From Microbacterium sp. EYE_78 (GTDB lineage Bacteria; Actinomycetota; Actinomycetes; Actinomycetales; Microbacteriaceae): a DNA stretch of 64,000 nucleotides. Position numbers and translations under genes: made by a program. Shown here piece after piece: positions 41,373 through 54,426 of the stretch. Location of the stretch: the NCBI RefSeq assembly GCF_023149035.1, contig NZ_JAHXMY010000002.1, positions 806,001 through 870,000 on the forward strand, in the 5' to 3' direction. The notes beneath the pieces were generated by a model. The model saw only the letters and a program-made list of their open reading frames with translations. It did no database searches and was not told the origin of the DNA. Every line of letters begins with the position of its first letter. Position 1 is the first letter of the stretch.

Positions 41373-42146
41373 GTGATCGACAAGACCTTTCCATCCGCGG
41401 CCGACGCGGTCTCCGACATCCCCGACGGTGCGAGCATCGCCGTCGGGGGGTTCGGACTGTCCGGCAACCCGATCGCCCTGATCGAGGCGCTGCTCGCACA
41501 GGGCACGACCGATCTCTCCGTCGTCTCGAACAACTGCGGGGTCGACGACTGGGGACTGGGCGTCCTCCTCCATGCGCACCGCATCCGGAAGATGACCTCG
41601 TCCTACGTCGGCGAGAACAAGGAGTTCGAACGGCAGTTCCTCTCCGGTGAGCTCGAGCTCGAGCTCACGCCGCAGGGCACGCTCGCAGAGAAGCTGCGAG
41701 CCGGGGGAGCGGGCATCGCCGCATTCTTCACCCAGACCGGCGTGGGGACCCAGGTGGCTGAGGGCGGGTTGCCGCGGAGGTACGACGGGGCCGGTGGCAT
41801 CGCCGTCGCATCACCTCCGAAGGATGTCCGGACCTTCGCCCCCGGCGGTGAGGAACGGCAGTTCGTGCTCGAGGAGGCGATCGTCACCGACTTCGCGCTG
41901 GTGCATGCGCTCCGCGGAGATCGGCACGGCAACCTCGTGTTCAACAAGGCGGCCCGCAACTTCAACCCGCTCGCCGCGATGGCCGGACGCGTCTGCATCG
42001 CGCAGGTGGAGGAGCTCGTCGAGCCCGGTCGGTTGGATCCCGACGCCGTGCACCTGCCGGGCGTCTTCGTCCACCGGATCGTGAAGGTCGGGTCGGCGAT
42101 CGAGAAGCGCATCGAGCGGCGCACCGTCGCGTCCGAGGAGGAGTGA
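41373..42146 (+). CDS. 3-oxoacid CoA-transferase subunit A
   Basis: 257 aa. [20 protein letters not shown] is the CoA-binding loop; [15 protein letters not shown] and [14 protein letters not shown] are typical of SCOT/PcaI alpha subunits. With subunit B and a thiolase, it converts a 3-oxoacid (3-oxoadipate or acetoacetate) to its CoA ester, then to acetyl-CoA plus an acyl-CoA. GAAGGAG precedes GTG 41373. Confidence 0.9.
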   Translation: MIDKTFPSAADAVSDIPDGASIAVGGFGLSGNPIALIEALLAQGTTDLSVVSNNCGVDDWGLGVLLHAHRIRKMTSSYVGENKEFERQFLSGELELELTPQGTLAEKLRAGGAGIAAFFTQTGVGTQVAEGGLPRRYDGAGGIAVASPPKDVRTFAPGGEERQFVLEEAIVTDFALVHALRGDRHGNLVFNKAARNFNPLAAMAGRVCIAQVEELVEPGRLDPDAVHLPGVFVHRIVKVGSAIEKRIERRTVASEEE

Positions 42147-42147
42147 G

Positions 42148-42801
42148 ATGGCACTGACCAGAACGCAGATGGCAGCTCGTGCGGCCGCTGAGCTGAGGGA
42201 CGGCTCGTACGTGAATCTCGGCATCGGACTGCCGACCCTCGTTCCGAACCACGTCCCCAACGGGATCGAACTCGTGCTGCAGTCGGAGAACGGCATCCTC
42301 GGCGTCGGTCCCTATCCCACCGAGGACCGGGTCGACCCTGATCTGATCAACGCGGGGAAGGAGACCGTCACCACCCTTCCCGGCGCGGCGTTCTTCGACT
42401 CGGCGTTGAGTTTCGGCATGATCCGCAGCGGCAAGATCGACGCGGCGATCCTCGGAGCGATGCAGGTGTCCGCAACCGGGGACCTCGCGAACTGGATGAT
42501 CCCCGGAAAGATGGTGAAAGGCCCGGGCGGAGCGATGGACCTCGTCCACGGCGCCTCGCGGGTCATCGTGCTCATGGAGCACACCGCCCGGGACGGATCG
42601 CCGAAGATCGTCTCCGAGTGCTCGCTGCCGTTGACAGGCCGGCGCGTGGTGGACCGGATCATCACCGATCTCGCCGTCATCGACGTGACGCCCACCGGGC
42701 TCGTCCTCACCGAGACCGCGCCCGGCGTCACGGTGCGCGACGTCATCGCCGCGACCGAGCCGACGCTCACCGTCGCCGACGGTGCGAAGGTGGACGCATG
42801 A
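42148..42801 (+). CDS. 3-oxoacid CoA-transferase subunit B
   Basis: 217 aa with catalytic Glu47 in [23 protein letters not shown] before it and [17 protein letters not shown] after. One base separates it from subunit A, and its stop overlaps the thiolase start. Confidence 0.92.
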   Translation: MALTRTQMAARAAAELRDGSYVNLGIGLPTLVPNHVPNGIELVLQSENGILGVGPYPTEDRVDPDLINAGKETVTTLPGAAFFDSALSFGMIRSGKIDAAILGAMQVSATGDLANWMIPGKMVKGPGGAMDLVHGASRVIVLMEHTARDGSPKIVSECSLPLTGRRVVDRIITDLAVIDVTPTGLVLTETAPGVTVRDVIAATEPTLTVADGAKVDA

Positions 42802-43979
42802 GCGAGGAGATCGTCATCGTCGCGGCGGCTCGCACGCCGCAGGGCAAGCTGCGCGGGCAGCTGTCGGGCTTCACCGCTCCGGAGCTCGGCGCGTTCGCGA
42901 TCCGGGGAGCCCTCGACCGGGGCGGTGTCGACCCCGCAGCGGTCGATGCGGTCGTCATGGGGCAGGTGTTGGCGGCAGGCTCCGGGCAGAACCCCGCGCG
43001 TCAGGCGGCGGTCGGAGCCGGGCTGGGATGGGGCGTGCACGCCACGTCCGTGAACAAGGTCTGCCTGTCGGGGCTCACCGCGATCATCGACGCGAAGCGG
43101 ATGATCGCCTCCGGCGACGCATCCGTCGTCGTCGCGGGCGGCATGGAGTCGATGTCCCGAGCGCCGCATCTGCTGATGGGCTCTCGCGACGGATGGGCGT
43201 ACGGTTCGGTCGAGGTGCTGGACCACATGGCCGTCGATGGTCTCACCGATGCGTACGACGGCGTCTCGATGGGCTTGTCGACGGAGCGTCGCAATCCGGG
43301 TCTCGGCCTCTCCCGCGCCGACCAGGATCACGTCGCCGCACTGTCGCACCAGCGAGCGGCTGCCGCGACGGACCGCGGGGTGTTCGAGGACGAGATCGTC
43401 CCCATCGAGGTCCCGCAGCGCCGGGGCGATCCGATCCGCGTGACGCGGGACGAAGGCATCCGTCCTGAGACGACGGTCGAGACGCTCGGCCGTCTGCGCC
43501 CGGCCTTCTCTGACGATGGTGACATCACCGCCGGGAATGCGTCGCCGATCTCGGACGGTGCCGCCGCCGTCGTCGTCACCACGCGGACGAGAGCGGATGC
43601 CGAGGGCTGGACGGTCCTCGCGACCCTGGGCTCGGCGGGCCAGGTCGCCGGCCCGGACAACTCCCTGCACTCGCAGCCGTCGCGCGCCATCGCGCAGGCG
43701 CTCGAACGTCAGGGGATGGCCCCCGCCGAACTCGATCTCATCGAGATCAACGAAGCCTTCGGCGCCGTCGTGGCGCAGTCGCGACGCGAGCTCGGCGTCG
43801 ACGAGGCGATCGTCAACATCCACGGCGGCGGCATCGCCATTGGGCACCCGATCGGCGCGTCCGGCGCGCGGCTGGTCGTCCACGCCGTGCACGAGCTGGC
43901 GCGACGCGGCAGCGGCGCGGCAGCCGTCGCGCTGTGCGGGGGCGGCGGTCAGGGCGAGGCGCTCATCCTCACCCGCTGA
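42798..43979 (+). CDS. Acetyl-CoA acetyltransferase / thiolase
   Basis: 393 aa. Nucleophile Cys89 (VNKVCLSGL), [20 protein letters not shown], the His in [16 protein letters not shown] and the second Cys in [10 protein letters not shown]: a complete thiolase. Could be PcaF (3-oxoadipyl-CoA) or a general acetoacetyl-CoA thiolase; no aromatic-ring genes are nearby to decide. Confidence 0.92.
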   Translation: MSEEIVIVAAARTPQGKLRGQLSGFTAPELGAFAIRGALDRGGVDPAAVDAVVMGQVLAAGSGQNPARQAAVGAGLGWGVHATSVNKVCLSGLTAIIDAKRMIASGDASVVVAGGMESMSRAPHLLMGSRDGWAYGSVEVLDHMAVDGLTDAYDGVSMGLSTERRNPGLGLSRADQDHVAALSHQRAAAATDRGVFEDEIVPIEVPQRRGDPIRVTRDEGIRPETTVETLGRLRPAFSDDGDITAGNASPISDGAAAVVVTTRTRADAEGWTVLATLGSAGQVAGPDNSLHSQPSRAIAQALERQGMAPAELDLIEINEAFGAVVAQSRRELGVDEAIVNIHGGGIAIGHPIGASGARLVVHAVHELARRGSGAAAVALCGGGGQGEALILTR

Positions 43980-43991
43980 AGCCCGCGGCCG

Positions 43992-44246
43992 TCAGCGCGA
44001 GAGGCGTCGCCGGAGCAGCTTCGCCTGCTCGCCGTCGCGCGGCGAGTCGAGCGGGATGAGCTTTCCGCGCCGGGCGCGACGCGTGTCGACGACCGAGCCG
44101 ATCGCGAGCGCCAGGGTGATGCCCCAGCTCAGCCAGGCGAGCGCGGTGCGCCACGTGAAGGGCTCGTCGCTGCGCGCCGAGCGCAGCAGGGTCACGCCAC
44201 CTGTGATGGCCGACAGGAGTCCGGTTCCGAACAGGTATTTGCGCAT
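43992..44246 (-). CDS. Small membrane protein (84 aa)
   Basis: Two hydrophobic helices ([18 protein letters not shown] and [19 protein letters not shown]) and a basic cytoplasmic tail ([12 protein letters not shown]). No family recognised. Divergent from otsA by 73 bp. Confidence 0.6.
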   Translation of the reverse strand: MRKYLFGTGLLSAITGGVTLLRSARSDEPFTWRTALAWLSWGITLALAIGSVVDTRRARRGKLIPLDSPRDGEQAKLLRRRLSR

Positions 44247-44319
44247 AGCACCCACGCTAGTGCGCTCCGTCACCGCGTCGGCGGTTGTTAGCCTGAACAC
44301 ACCCATCGAGAGGAGCACC

Positions 44320-45732
44320 GTGGCTGAGGCTTCAGACTTCGTCGTCGTGTCGAACCGTCTTCCGGTCGACCGAACGGACGACGAGCACGAGCCCTGGCGG
44401 CGCTCTCCGGGTGGCCTCGTCACCGCGCTCGACCCCGTGATGCGTCGCAACAACGGCGCATGGGTGGGCTGGCCGGGGCAGGCCGATGTCGAGGTCGAGC
44501 CCTTCGAGTTCGACGGACTGCACCTGGTCCCCGTCGCGCTGTCCGCGGAGGACATGCAGCTCTACTACGAGGGCTTCTCGAACGACACCATCTGGCCGCT
44601 GTACCACGACGTGATCGCGACCCCCACCTATCACCGCACGTGGTGGGACGCCTACGCGAGGGTCAACCGCCGGTTCGCGGAAGCCGCGTCCGCGATCGCC
44701 GCGGACGGCGCGACGGTGTGGGTGCACGACTATCAGCTGCAGCTGGTGCCCCGCATGCTGCGCGAGCTGCGCCCCGACCTCACGATCGGCTATTTCCACC
44801 ACATTCCTTTCCCCGCATACGGCCTGTATGCGCAGCTGCCGTGGCGGAAGCAGGTGCTCGAGGGCCTGCTCGGCGCCGACGTGATCGGCTTCCAGCGCGT
44901 CGCGGACGCGGGCAACTTCGCGCGCGCCGTGCGGCGGCAGCTCGGATTCGACACCAAGGCCGGGTCCATCGCCGTCCCGACCGAGGACGGCGGCGTCCGC
45001 ACGGCCGTCGCCAAGGCGTACCCGATCTCGATCGACTCGTCCGAGTACGAGGAGCTCGCGCAGCGGCCCGACATCCGCGCCCGGGCTGAGGAGATCCGCA
45101 CGAGCCTCGGCAATCCGAAGGCGATCCTCCTCGGCGTGGACCGCTTGGACTACACCAAGGGCATCCGCCACCGGCTCAAGGCATACGGCGAGCTTCTCGC
45201 CGACGGCAGGCTCTCCGTCCACGACGTGATCCTCGTCCAGGTGGCCAGCCCCAGCCGCGAGCGGGTGCAGACGTACATGGAGTTGCGCGATGAGATCGAG
45301 CTGACGGTCGGTCGCATCAACGGCGATGCGGACGAACTCGGATACAGCGCGATCCAGTACCTGCACCACTCCTACCCACGCGAGGAGATGGTCGCACTGT
45401 ACCTCGCAGCAGACGTGATGCTCGTCACGGCCCTGCGGGACGGGATGAACCTCGTCGCCAAGGAGTACGTCGCAAGTCGCGTCGACCTCGGCGGTGCCCT
45501 CGTGCTCAGCGAGTTCACCGGTGCGGCGGACGAGCTCACGCAGGCGATCAAGGTCAATCCGCACGACATCGCCGGCCTGAAGGACGCCATCATCCAGGCG
45601 ATCGACATGCCGGACAAGGAGAAGGATCGGCGGATGCGGGCGCTGCGACGCCGTGTGCGCGAGAACGATGTGGCGCGATGGTCCCAGCGGTTCCTGACGG
45701 ATCTCAGCGCCGCGCGGAAGGCGCACCCGTGA
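44320..45732 (+). CDS. otsA: Trehalose-6-phosphate synthase
   Basis: 470 aa GT20 enzyme: [11 protein letters not shown] at the start, [58 protein letters not shown] and [15 protein letters not shown]. Joins glucose from UDP- or GDP-glucose to glucose-6-phosphate. GTG 44320 has GAGAGGAG upstream. The stop overlaps otsB (GTGA). Confidence 0.95.
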   Translation: MAEASDFVVVSNRLPVDRTDDEHEPWRRSPGGLVTALDPVMRRNNGAWVGWPGQADVEVEPFEFDGLHLVPVALSAEDMQLYYEGFSNDTIWPLYHDVIATPTYHRTWWDAYARVNRRFAEAASAIAADGATVWVHDYQLQLVPRMLRELRPDLTIGYFHHIPFPAYGLYAQLPWRKQVLEGLLGADVIGFQRVADAGNFARAVRRQLGFDTKAGSIAVPTEDGGVRTAVAKAYPISIDSSEYEELAQRPDIRARAEEIRTSLGNPKAILLGVDRLDYTKGIRHRLKAYGELLADGRLSVHDVILVQVASPSRERVQTYMELRDEIELTVGRINGDADELGYSAIQYLHHSYPREEMVALYLAADVMLVTALRDGMNLVAKEYVASRVDLGGALVLSEFTGAADELTQAIKVNPHDIAGLKDAIIQAIDMPDKEKDRRMRALRRRVRENDVARWSQRFLTDLSAARKAHP

Positions 45733-46496
45733 CGGGGCCGGGGGCGGTCGCAGGGACTGCGCGCCTCTTGGTCGCACTCGATTTCGACGGCACGCTGTCC
45801 GCCCTCGTGGACGACCCGATGTCCGCTCGCATGAGCGCGCCGGCCCGCGAGGCCGTCGACGCCCTCCTGTCCGCGCCCGACACCGTCGTCGCCCTCGTGT
45901 CCGGACGGTCGCTCGGAGACCTGCGCGTCATCTCCGAGCACGGCGACGATTCCCGCATCCTCCTCGCGGCGTCCCACGGCGCCGAGTTCTGGATTCCCGG
46001 CCACCCCGCGGACGAGGTGGCGTCCGCTGCCGATCTCACCCTCCGCGACCGTCTCCGCGGCGAGGCCGAGGCCCTCGGCGCCGACGTCCCGGGGTCATGG
46101 ATCGAGCCGAAGAGCTTCGGATTCGGCGTCCACACGCGCACCGTCCGGGAGTCGGATGCCGCGGCGCGGCTGCACGCGCAGGTGGATGAGCTCGTCGCGC
46201 GGGAGGCGCCCTCCTGGCGCCGTCGTCAGGGGCACAACCTGGTCGAGTACGCCTTCCGCACCGAAGGCAAGGATGCGGCGGTGGCGCGCCTGCGCGCCGA
46301 GACGGCAGCGACGGCGGTGGTCTTCGCCGGGGACGACGTGACGGATGAGGACGCGCTTCGCTCGCTCGAACCCGGCGACCTCGGCATCCGAGTGGGACCG
46401 GGGGAGACCGCCGCGTCGGTGCGTGTGGCGGACACCAATGAACTGGCAGAACTCTTGACGACCATCGCGCGCGAGCGCGCCGCGGCTCGGCAATAG
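45729..46496 (+). CDS. otsB: Trehalose-6-phosphate phosphatase
   Basis: 255 aa HAD enzyme: [12 protein letters not shown] (motif I), VVALVSGRS (motif II), [14 protein letters not shown] (motif IV). Completes trehalose synthesis with OtsA. ilvD starts 9 bp after it. Confidence 0.93.
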   Translation: MTGPGAVAGTARLLVALDFDGTLSALVDDPMSARMSAPAREAVDALLSAPDTVVALVSGRSLGDLRVISEHGDDSRILLAASHGAEFWIPGHPADEVASAADLTLRDRLRGEAEALGADVPGSWIEPKSFGFGVHTRTVRESDAAARLHAQVDELVAREAPSWRRRQGHNLVEYAFRTEGKDAAVARLRAETAATAVVFAGDDVTDEDALRSLEPGDLGIRVGPGETAASVRVADTNELAELLTTIARERAAARQ

Positions 46497-46505
46497 ACTT
46501 CGAGA

Positions 46506-48212
46506 ATGCCCTCACCCGACGAGATCATCGACATCAAGCCCCGCAGCCGCGCGGTCACCGACGGCATCGAAGCCACCACGTCGCGCGGCATGCTCCGTGC
46601 CGTGGGCATGGGCGACGAGGACTGGGACAAGCCCCAGATCGGCATCGCCTCGAGCTGGAACGAGATCACGCCCTGCAACCTCAGCCTCGACCGCCTCGCG
46701 CAGGGTGCGAAGGAGGGGGTGCACGCCGGCGGCGGGTACCCGCTCCAGTTCGGCACCATCTCGGTCTCGGACGGCATCTCGATGGGCCACGAGGGGATGC
46801 ACTTCTCCCTCGTGAGCCGCGAGGTCATCGCCGACTCCGTCGAGACCGTCATGATGGCCGAGCGCCTCGACGGCTCCGTCCTGCTGGCAGGCTGCGACAA
46901 GTCGATCCCGGGCATGCTGATGGCCTCGGCCCGTCTCGACCTCTCGAGCGTCTTCCTCTACGCCGGTTCCATCGCGCCCGGGTGGGTCAAGCTCAGCGAC
47001 GGCACCGAGAAGGACGTCACGATCATCGACTCGTTCGAGGCGGTCGGCGCGTGCCTCGCGGGCAAGATGAGCGAGGCGGACCTCAAGCGCATCGAGTGCG
47101 CCATCGCTCCCGGCGAGGGCGCGTGCGGCGGCATGTACACCGCCAACACGATGGCGTCGGTCGCGGAGGCCCTGGGGCTCAGCCTGCCGGGCTCGGCGGC
47201 ACCGCCCTCCGCCGACCGTCGCCGCGACTACTACGCGCACCGCTCGGGCGAGGCTGTCGTGAACCTGCTCCGCCAGGGCATCACGACGCGCGACATCCTC
47301 ACCAAGGAGTCGTTCGAGAACGCGATCGCACTCGCGATGGCGCTCGGCGGCTCGACCAACGTCGTCCTGCACCTGCTCGCGATCGCCCGCGAGGCCGATG
47401 TGGACCTGACTCTGCACGACTTCAACCGCATCGGCGACAAGGTCCCGCACGTCGCCGACATGAAGCCGTTCGGCAAGTACGTCATGAACGACGTCGATCG
47501 GCACGGCGGCATCCCGGTCATCATGAAGGCGATGCTCGATGAGGGCCTCCTGCACGGCGACGCGCTCACCGTGACCGGCAAGACCCTCGCCGAGAACCTC
47601 CGCGACCTCGACCCGGACTCGATCGACGGCACCGTCATCCACACCTTCGACGACCCGATCCACGCGACCGGCGGCATCACGATCCTGCACGGCTCGATGG
47701 CGCCCGAGGGGGCCGTCGTCAAGACCGCCGGATTCGACGCCGCGGTCTTCGAAGGACCCGCCCGTGTCTTCGAGCGCGAGCGTGCCGCCATGGACGCGCT
47801 GGAGGAGGGACGCATCGCCGCCGGCGACGTCGTCGTCATCCGATACGAGGGCCCGAAGGGCGGCCCCGGCATGCGCGAGATGCTCGCCGTAACGGCCGCC
47901 ATCAAGGGCGCGGGCCTCGGAAAAGATGTACTACTCTTGACGGACGGACGATTCTCAGGCGGCACAACCGGCCTGTGCATCGGCCACATAGCACCCGAAG
48001 CGGTGGACGCTGGTCCCATCGCCTTCGTGCGCGATGGTGATCTGATACGGGTCGATATCGCGGCTCGCTCTCTCGACCTACTCGTCGATGAGGATGAGCT
48101 GAACTCCCGCCGCGAAGGCTGGGAGCCCCTTCCCCCGCGCTATACCCGTGGCGTGCTGGCCAAGTACTCGAAACTCGTGCGCTCCGCTGCGGAGGGCGCG
48201 ACGACGGGCTAG
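46506..48212 (+). CDS. ilvD: Dihydroxy-acid dehydratase
   Basis: 568 aa. Iron-sulfur cysteines in [11 protein letters not shown] and [14 protein letters not shown], and the third region [20 protein letters not shown]. Makes the 2-oxo acids for valine, isoleucine and leucine synthesis. First of a run of branched-chain amino acid genes. Confidence 0.97.
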   Translation: MPSPDEIIDIKPRSRAVTDGIEATTSRGMLRAVGMGDEDWDKPQIGIASSWNEITPCNLSLDRLAQGAKEGVHAGGGYPLQFGTISVSDGISMGHEGMHFSLVSREVIADSVETVMMAERLDGSVLLAGCDKSIPGMLMASARLDLSSVFLYAGSIAPGWVKLSDGTEKDVTIIDSFEAVGACLAGKMSEADLKRIECAIAPGEGACGGMYTANTMASVAEALGLSLPGSAAPPSADRRRDYYAHRSGEAVVNLLRQGITTRDILTKESFENAIALAMALGGSTNVVLHLLAIAREADVDLTLHDFNRIGDKVPHVADMKPFGKYVMNDVDRHGGIPVIMKAMLDEGLLHGDALTVTGKTLAENLRDLDPDSIDGTVIHTFDDPIHATGGITILHGSMAPEGAVVKTAGFDAAVFEGPARVFERERAAMDALEEGRIAAGDVVVIRYEGPKGGPGMREMLAVTAAIKGAGLGKDVLLLTDGRFSGGTTGLCIGHIAPEAVDAGPIAFVRDGDLIRVDIAARSLDLLVDEDELNSRREGWEPLPPRYTRGVLAKYSKLVRSAAEGATTG

Positions 48213-48254
48213 GCCCCCACACACACCGTCATCCATCACGCAGAGGTCCCACTC

Positions 48255-50048
48255 ATGTCTTCTGACACCGTCGCCGCTGTGCCCCGGCCACCGGCCGGAG
48301 GTTCGTCCACGCCCATGCTCACCGGAGCGCAGGCCGTCGTCCGCTCGCTCGAGCTCCTCGGCGTCACCGACGTCTTCGGGCTTCCGGGCGGAGCGATCAT
48401 CGAGGTCTACGACCCGCTGATGGACTCCACGGAGCTGCGGCACATCCTGGTCCGGCACGAGCAGGGCGCAGGGCACGCCGCGGAAGGCTACGCCGCGGCA
48501 TCCGGTCGGGTGGGCGTCGCCATCGCGACGTCCGGCCCCGGCGCGACCAACCTCGTGACCGCCATCGCGGACGCGTACATGGACTCGATGCCGATCGTCT
48601 GCATCACGGGGCAGGTGTACTCCACCCTGATGGGGACGGATGCCTTCCAGGAGGCTGACATCGTCGGCATCACCATGCCGATCACGAAGCACTCCTTCCT
48701 GGTGAAGGACCCGGCCGAGATCCCGGCTGCGATCGCCGCGGCGTTCGAGATCGCCTCGACCGGACGACCGGGCCCCGTCCTCGTCGACATCACGAAGGAC
48801 GCCCAGCAGGCCAAGGCGCCGTTCGTCTGGCCCCCGAAGATCGACCTCCCCGGATACCGTCCGGTGACGAAGGCTCACGGCAAGCAGATCCAGGCTGCCG
48901 CGCAGCTCATCTCCGAGGCCAAGAAGCCCGTCCTCTACGTCGGCGGCGGCGTCGTGCGCGCCGGCGCCGCGGCGGAACTGCGTCGCCTCGCCGAGGCGAC
49001 CGGAGCACCGGTGGTGACGACGCTCATGGCCCGCGGCGCGTTCCCGGACTCGCACCCGCAGCAGCTCGGCATGCCCGGCATGCACGGCACCGTGCCCGCC
49101 GTGCTCGCGCTGCAGGAGGCGGATCTCCTGGTGGCGCTCGGCGCTCGCTTCGATGACCGCGTGACCGGGAAGGCGGCGCTGTTCGCGCCGCACGCGAAGG
49201 TCGTCCACGTCGACATCGACCCGGCGGAGATCTCGAAGATCCGTGCCGCCGACGTCCCCATCGTCGGCGACCTGAAAGACGTCCTCGTCGACCTCGACGC
49301 GGCCTTCGCCGGCGTGGACACGCCCGACATCTCCGAGTGGTGGTCCTACCTCGAGGGCCTCCGCGCGGAGTTCCCGCTCGGCTACGCGCCGACCAGCGAC
49401 GGGCTGCTCTCGCCGCAGCACGTCATCCAGCGGATCGGCGAGCTCACCGGTCCCGAGGGCGTCTTCGCCTCGGGCGTGGGGCAGCACCAGATGTGGGCCG
49501 CGCAGTTCATCGGCTACGAACGTCCCAACGCATGGCTGAACTCCGGCGGCGCGGGGACGATGGGTTACGCCGTCCCCGCAGCGATGGGTGCGAAGGTCGC
49601 CGAGCCGGACCGTGCGGTGTGGGCGATCGACGGCGACGGCTGCTTCCAGATGACCAACCAGGAGCTCGCCACCTGCGTCATCAACAACATCCCGATCAAG
49701 GTCGCGATCATCAACAACTCGTCGCTCGGCATGGTGCGGCAGTGGCAGACGCTGTTCTACGACGGCCGTCACTCCAACACCGACCTGAACACGGGCCACG
49801 ACACCATCCGCATCCCGGACTTCGTCAAGCTCGCGGACGCCTACGGATGCCTCGGCATCCGCGTCGAGAAGGCCGAGGACGTGGATGCCGCGATCACGAC
49901 CGCGCTCGAGACGAACGACCGCCCGGTCGTCATCGACTTCGTGGTGAGCGCCGACGCGATGGTGTGGCCGATGGTGCCGCAGGGCGTCAGCAACAGCTAC
50001 GTCCAGTACGCGCGTGAGCACGCGCCGGCATTCGAGCAGGGGGACTGA
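48255..50048 (+). CDS. ilvB: Acetolactate synthase large subunit
   Basis: 597 aa ThDP enzyme: [27 protein letters not shown] with catalytic Glu, [17 protein letters not shown], and the ThDP motif [14 protein letters not shown]...[16 protein letters not shown]-specific FAD-region segments are present. Three bases separate it from ilvN. Confidence 0.97.
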   Translation: MSSDTVAAVPRPPAGGSSTPMLTGAQAVVRSLELLGVTDVFGLPGGAIIEVYDPLMDSTELRHILVRHEQGAGHAAEGYAAASGRVGVAIATSGPGATNLVTAIADAYMDSMPIVCITGQVYSTLMGTDAFQEADIVGITMPITKHSFLVKDPAEIPAAIAAAFEIASTGRPGPVLVDITKDAQQAKAPFVWPPKIDLPGYRPVTKAHGKQIQAAAQLISEAKKPVLYVGGGVVRAGAAAELRRLAEATGAPVVTTLMARGAFPDSHPQQLGMPGMHGTVPAVLALQEADLLVALGARFDDRVTGKAALFAPHAKVVHVDIDPAEISKIRAADVPIVGDLKDVLVDLDAAFAGVDTPDISEWWSYLEGLRAEFPLGYAPTSDGLLSPQHVIQRIGELTGPEGVFASGVGQHQMWAAQFIGYERPNAWLNSGGAGTMGYAVPAAMGAKVAEPDRAVWAIDGDGCFQMTNQELATCVINNIPIKVAIINNSSLGMVRQWQTLFYDGRHSNTDLNTGHDTIRIPDFVKLADAYGCLGIRVEKAEDVDAAITTALETNDRPVVIDFVVSADAMVWPMVPQGVSNSYVQYAREHAPAFEQGD

Positions 50049-50050
50049 CG

Positions 50051-50560
50051 ATGAGCAAGCACGTCCTGAGCCTCCTCGTGGAGGACAAGCCCGGTCTGCT
50101 GACCCGCGTCGCCGGCCTCTTCGCCCGTCGCGGCTTCAACATCGACTCCCTCGCCGTGGGGGTGACCGAGGTGCCCGGGCTGTCCCGCATCACGGTCGTC
50201 GTCGACGTGGAGGAGCTGCCGCTCGAGCAGGTGACGAAGCAGCTCAACAAGCTGGTCAACGTCATCAAGATCGTCGAGCTCGACTACGCGTCGTCGGTGC
50301 AGCGCGAGCACATGCTCGTGAAGGTCCGCGCCGACAACCAGACCCGCTCGAACGTGATCGAGGTCGTGAACCTCTTCCGCGCCTCGGTCGTGGATTACGC
50401 GACCGACGCGCTCGTGGTCGAGGTGACCGGTGATCGCGGCAAGGTCGACGCCTTCCTCAAGGCGCTCGAACCCTTCGGCGTGAAGGAGCTCGCGCAGTCC
50501 GGCATGGTCGCCATCGGCCGAGGCGGCAAGAGCATCACCGAGCGCGTCCTGCGCGGCTGA
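50051..50560 (+). CDS. ilvN: Acetolactate synthase small (regulatory) subunit
   Basis: 169 aa. The ACT domain HVLSLLVEDKPGLLTRVAGLF, RRGFNIDSLAVG, and the C-terminal domain EVTGDRGKVDAFLKALEPFG. Confers valine feedback control on IlvB. Confidence 0.96.
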   Translation: MSKHVLSLLVEDKPGLLTRVAGLFARRGFNIDSLAVGVTEVPGLSRITVVVDVEELPLEQVTKQLNKLVNVIKIVELDYASSVQREHMLVKVRADNQTRSNVIEVVNLFRASVVDYATDALVVEVTGDRGKVDAFLKALEPFGVKELAQSGMVAIGRGGKSITERVLRG

Positions 50561-51631
<1,071 letters not shown>

Positions 51632-51737
51632 CCGACCGCGCCGACGGCGCGCAGAGTGCGGAGGGCTCCGCAGCGCGCTGACCTTCGGCATCCAGCCCTC
51701 GGCGCATCCGCCGGGACCGGCTTGACATGAGCCACGG

Positions 51738-51766
51738 AGGCCCGACCCTTACAAGGGGTCGGGCCT
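51738..51766 (+). terminator. Terminator of the ilv operon
   Basis: Perfect 11-bp stem AGGCCCGACCC / GGGTCGGGCCT with a 7-nt loop, then TCGG. Confidence 0.8.
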
Positions 51767-51788
51767 TCGGCGTCGGTAGACTCGGCTC

Positions 51789-52283
51789 GTGCCATCCGAC
51801 CCCCACGACGACGAGGACGCCCTCCGCTGGGAGGGCGACGATTCGCCGACTCGCCCACCGCGCCCGGAGCGTACCGACGCCGCCCTGCCGGAGGGCTGGC
51901 GAGCCGTCGGGCGGGGGAGTGGGGATGCCGCGGGCGCACCGCCCCCGCCGAGGGCCACGTCCGATCCCGGCGATGCGACCGTGGCGCCCATCAGCACACC
52001 CCTGGGGAACGTGGCACTCGTCAGCCTGGGGCTGCTCGGGGGTGTCTACCTCCTCTACACCGTCGGCTGGGTGCTCGGCGGCGCGCGGCTGTCCGACGCC
52101 ACCACGTTCTGGCTCGAGCCCGCCGCGGTCGTCCCGGCGATCTGGATGTCCGTCGCGGCCCCGGCCCTCTGGTTCGGTGCGACGCTGCTGCTGACCCGGG
52201 GGAGCGCGACATGGCTTCGCTTCGCCTGGCTCATCGGCGGCGCGTTCCTCCTGCTCCCGTGGCCCTTCGTGATCGGAGTGTGA
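51789..52283 (+). CDS. Membrane protein with long disordered N-terminus (164 aa)
   Basis: The first 65 residues are Pro/Asp/Arg-rich and disordered; three hydrophobic helices follow (VALVSLGLLGGVYLLYTVGW and two more). No family recognised. Coupled to the next small membrane gene (5-bp gap). GTG start. Confidence 0.65.
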   Translation: MPSDPHDDEDALRWEGDDSPTRPPRPERTDAALPEGWRAVGRGSGDAAGAPPPPRATSDPGDATVAPISTPLGNVALVSLGLLGGVYLLYTVGWVLGGARLSDATTFWLEPAAVVPAIWMSVAAPALWFGATLLLTRGSATWLRFAWLIGGAFLLLPWPFVIGV

Positions 52284-52287
52284 CACC

Positions 52288-52632
52288 GTGACGACCCCGA
52301 CCGCACCCCCGCGCCGCGGACCCTCGTGGCTGCCCGCCGCCGTCGCCGGCGCCTTCGGCCTCTTCTACGCCTACGCCGTCTGGACCGCTGTCGCCTTCCT
52401 CCTCGCGCAGGCGACCGGCGTCGAAGGCCTGAACGGTGCGGGCTGGGCCGTTCTGCTCTTCGCCGTGGTGTTCCCGATCATCGTCTTCGTCGCCGCCGTG
52501 ATCATTGCTCGCCGACGGTCCGTCGTGCAGCTCGCGGTCGTCCTGCTCGTCGGTGTCGGCCTCGTCGCGGTGTTCTGGCTGAACATCCTCGCCTACGCCA
52601 TCACGAACGGGAACTCGCTCATCGGCGCGTGA
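52288..52632 (+). CDS. Small membrane protein (114 aa)
   Basis: Three hydrophobic helices (WLPAAVAGAFGLFYAYAVWT, AVLLFAVVFPIIVFVAAVII, LAVVLLVGVGLVAVFWLNIL). Unknown function; partner of the preceding gene by position. Confidence 0.65.
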   Translation: MTTPTAPPRRGPSWLPAAVAGAFGLFYAYAVWTAVAFLLAQATGVEGLNGAGWAVLLFAVVFPIIVFVAAVIIARRRSVVQLAVVLLVGVGLVAVFWLNILAYAITNGNSLIGA

Positions 52633-52753
52633 TCCGCGTCACACGGTCGGGTCGGGGCGGTCGCATTCGCTAGGCTTGCCGTGCCGCGGACCGTCGTCGG
52701 TCACAGCCCGGCCGATCCGTGGCGATCCACCCCCGCGTACCCGAAGGTCTGCC

Positions 52754-54358
52754 GTGCCCAAGCCTGTCGTCCTCATCGCCGAAGAACTCTCTCCCGCCAC
52801 GATCGAGGCCCTGGGCCCCGACTTCGACGTCCGATCCGTCGACGGTGCCGACCGGGCTGCGCTGCTCCCGGCGCTCGCGGACGCGCACGCCGTCCTCATC
52901 CGCTCCGCCACGAGGATGGATGCCGAGGCGATCGCCGCCGCGCCGTCGCTCAAGGTCATCGCGCGTGCGGGCGTCGGCCTCGACAACGTGGACATCAAGT
53001 CCGCCACGAGCGCGGGCGTGATGGTCGTCAACGCGCCCACCTCCAACATCATCTCCGCCGCCGAGCTCACGGTCGGCCACATCCTCAGCCTCGCGCGCCA
53101 CATCCCCGCCGCGCACGCCTCGCTCGCCGCCGGCGCGTGGAAGCGCTCGTCCTTCACCGGCACCGAGCTGTTCGAGAAGACCGTCGGCATCATCGGCCTC
53201 GGCCGCATCGGTGCCCTCATCGCCGCGCGCCTGCAGGCCTTCGGCGTGACGGTCGTCGCGTACGACCCGTACGTGACCCCGACGCGCGCGCAGCAGCTCG
53301 GCGTCCAGCTCCTCACCCTCGACGAGCTGCTGCGGACCAGTGACTTCGTCACGATCCACATGCCGAAGACGCCCGAGACGACCGGCATGATCGGCGCCGC
53401 CCAGTTCGAGATCATGAAGGACTCGGCCTACGTCGTGAACGTCGCGCGAGGCGGTCTCATCGACGAGGAGGCGCTCCTCACCGCGCTGACCACGGGGCAG
53501 ATCGCGGGTGCCGGTCTCGACGTCTTCACCAGCGAGCCGCCCAAGGAGGACGGCACGGCCTTCCCGCTGCTCGCCCTGCCGAACGTCATCGTCACCCCGC
53601 ACCTCGGCGCGTCGACCGACGAGGCCCAGGAGAAGGCCGGCGTCTCGGTCGCGAAGTCCGTCAAGCTCGCGCTCGAGGGTGACCTCGTCCCGGATGCCGT
53701 GAACGTCGCCGGCGGCGTCATCGACCCGTTCGTGCGTCCGGGCATCGCGCTCGTCGAGCAGCTCGGCCAGATCTTCACCGGGCTCGCCCCCAGCGCGCTC
53801 ACGAGCCTCGACATCGAGGTCCGCGGCGAGCTCGCCGATTACGACGTGAGCGTCTACCGCCTCGCGGCGCTGAAGGGCATCTTCACGAACATCGTGAGCG
53901 AGAACGTGTCGTACGTGAACGCTCCGCTGTTCGCCGAGCAGCGCGGCATCGAGACCCGCCTGATCGTCGAGTCCGAGAGCCCCCTCTACCGCAACATCAC
54001 GATCCTCCGCGGCACGCTGGCCGACGGCACGGTCCTGACCGTGGAGGGGACCCTCGCCGGCACCCGGATGGTGCCCAAGGTCGTCGGCATCAACGGCTAC
54101 GAGGTCGAGGTGCCGATCAACCGGTACCACGTCGTCATGCGCTACGCCGATCGCCCCGGCATCGTCGCGATCTACGGGCAGAAGCTGGGTGAGGCCGGCA
54201 TCAACATCGCCGGGCTCCAGGTGGCGCGTCCCGACGCGAGCGGCCGCGCCCTCTCCGTGCTGACGGTCGACTCGCCGATCCCCGACGCGATGCTCGACGA
54301 GCTCCGCGAGGCGGTCGCCGCCGACCTGTTCCGTCAGATCGAGCTCACCGAGGTCTGA
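52754..54358 (+). CDS. serA: D-3-phosphoglycerate dehydrogenase
   Basis: 534 aa, the long actinobacterial form: substrate-binding LIRSATRMDAEAIA, Rossmann GIIGLGRIGALIAARL, VNVARGGLIDEEAL, TPHLGASTDEAQEKAG with catalytic His, then the intervening domain and a C-terminal ACT domain (YADRPGIVAIYGQKLGEAGI). First step of serine synthesis. GTG 52754. Confidence 0.96.
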   Translation: MPKPVVLIAEELSPATIEALGPDFDVRSVDGADRAALLPALADAHAVLIRSATRMDAEAIAAAPSLKVIARAGVGLDNVDIKSATSAGVMVVNAPTSNIISAAELTVGHILSLARHIPAAHASLAAGAWKRSSFTGTELFEKTVGIIGLGRIGALIAARLQAFGVTVVAYDPYVTPTRAQQLGVQLLTLDELLRTSDFVTIHMPKTPETTGMIGAAQFEIMKDSAYVVNVARGGLIDEEALLTALTTGQIAGAGLDVFTSEPPKEDGTAFPLLALPNVIVTPHLGASTDEAQEKAGVSVAKSVKLALEGDLVPDAVNVAGGVIDPFVRPGIALVEQLGQIFTGLAPSALTSLDIEVRGELADYDVSVYRLAALKGIFTNIVSENVSYVNAPLFAEQRGIETRLIVESESPLYRNITILRGTLADGTVLTVEGTLAGTRMVPKVVGINGYEVEVPINRYHVVMRYADRPGIVAIYGQKLGEAGINIAGLQVARPDASGRALSVLTVDSPIPDAMLDELREAVAADLFRQIELTEV

Positions 54359-54426
54359 CGCCCCGCATCCGTGGTTCCCTGTCGCGCCGCGCCGCGCGTC
54401 GGCGTCGTTCGTGACGGGGGAGCGCC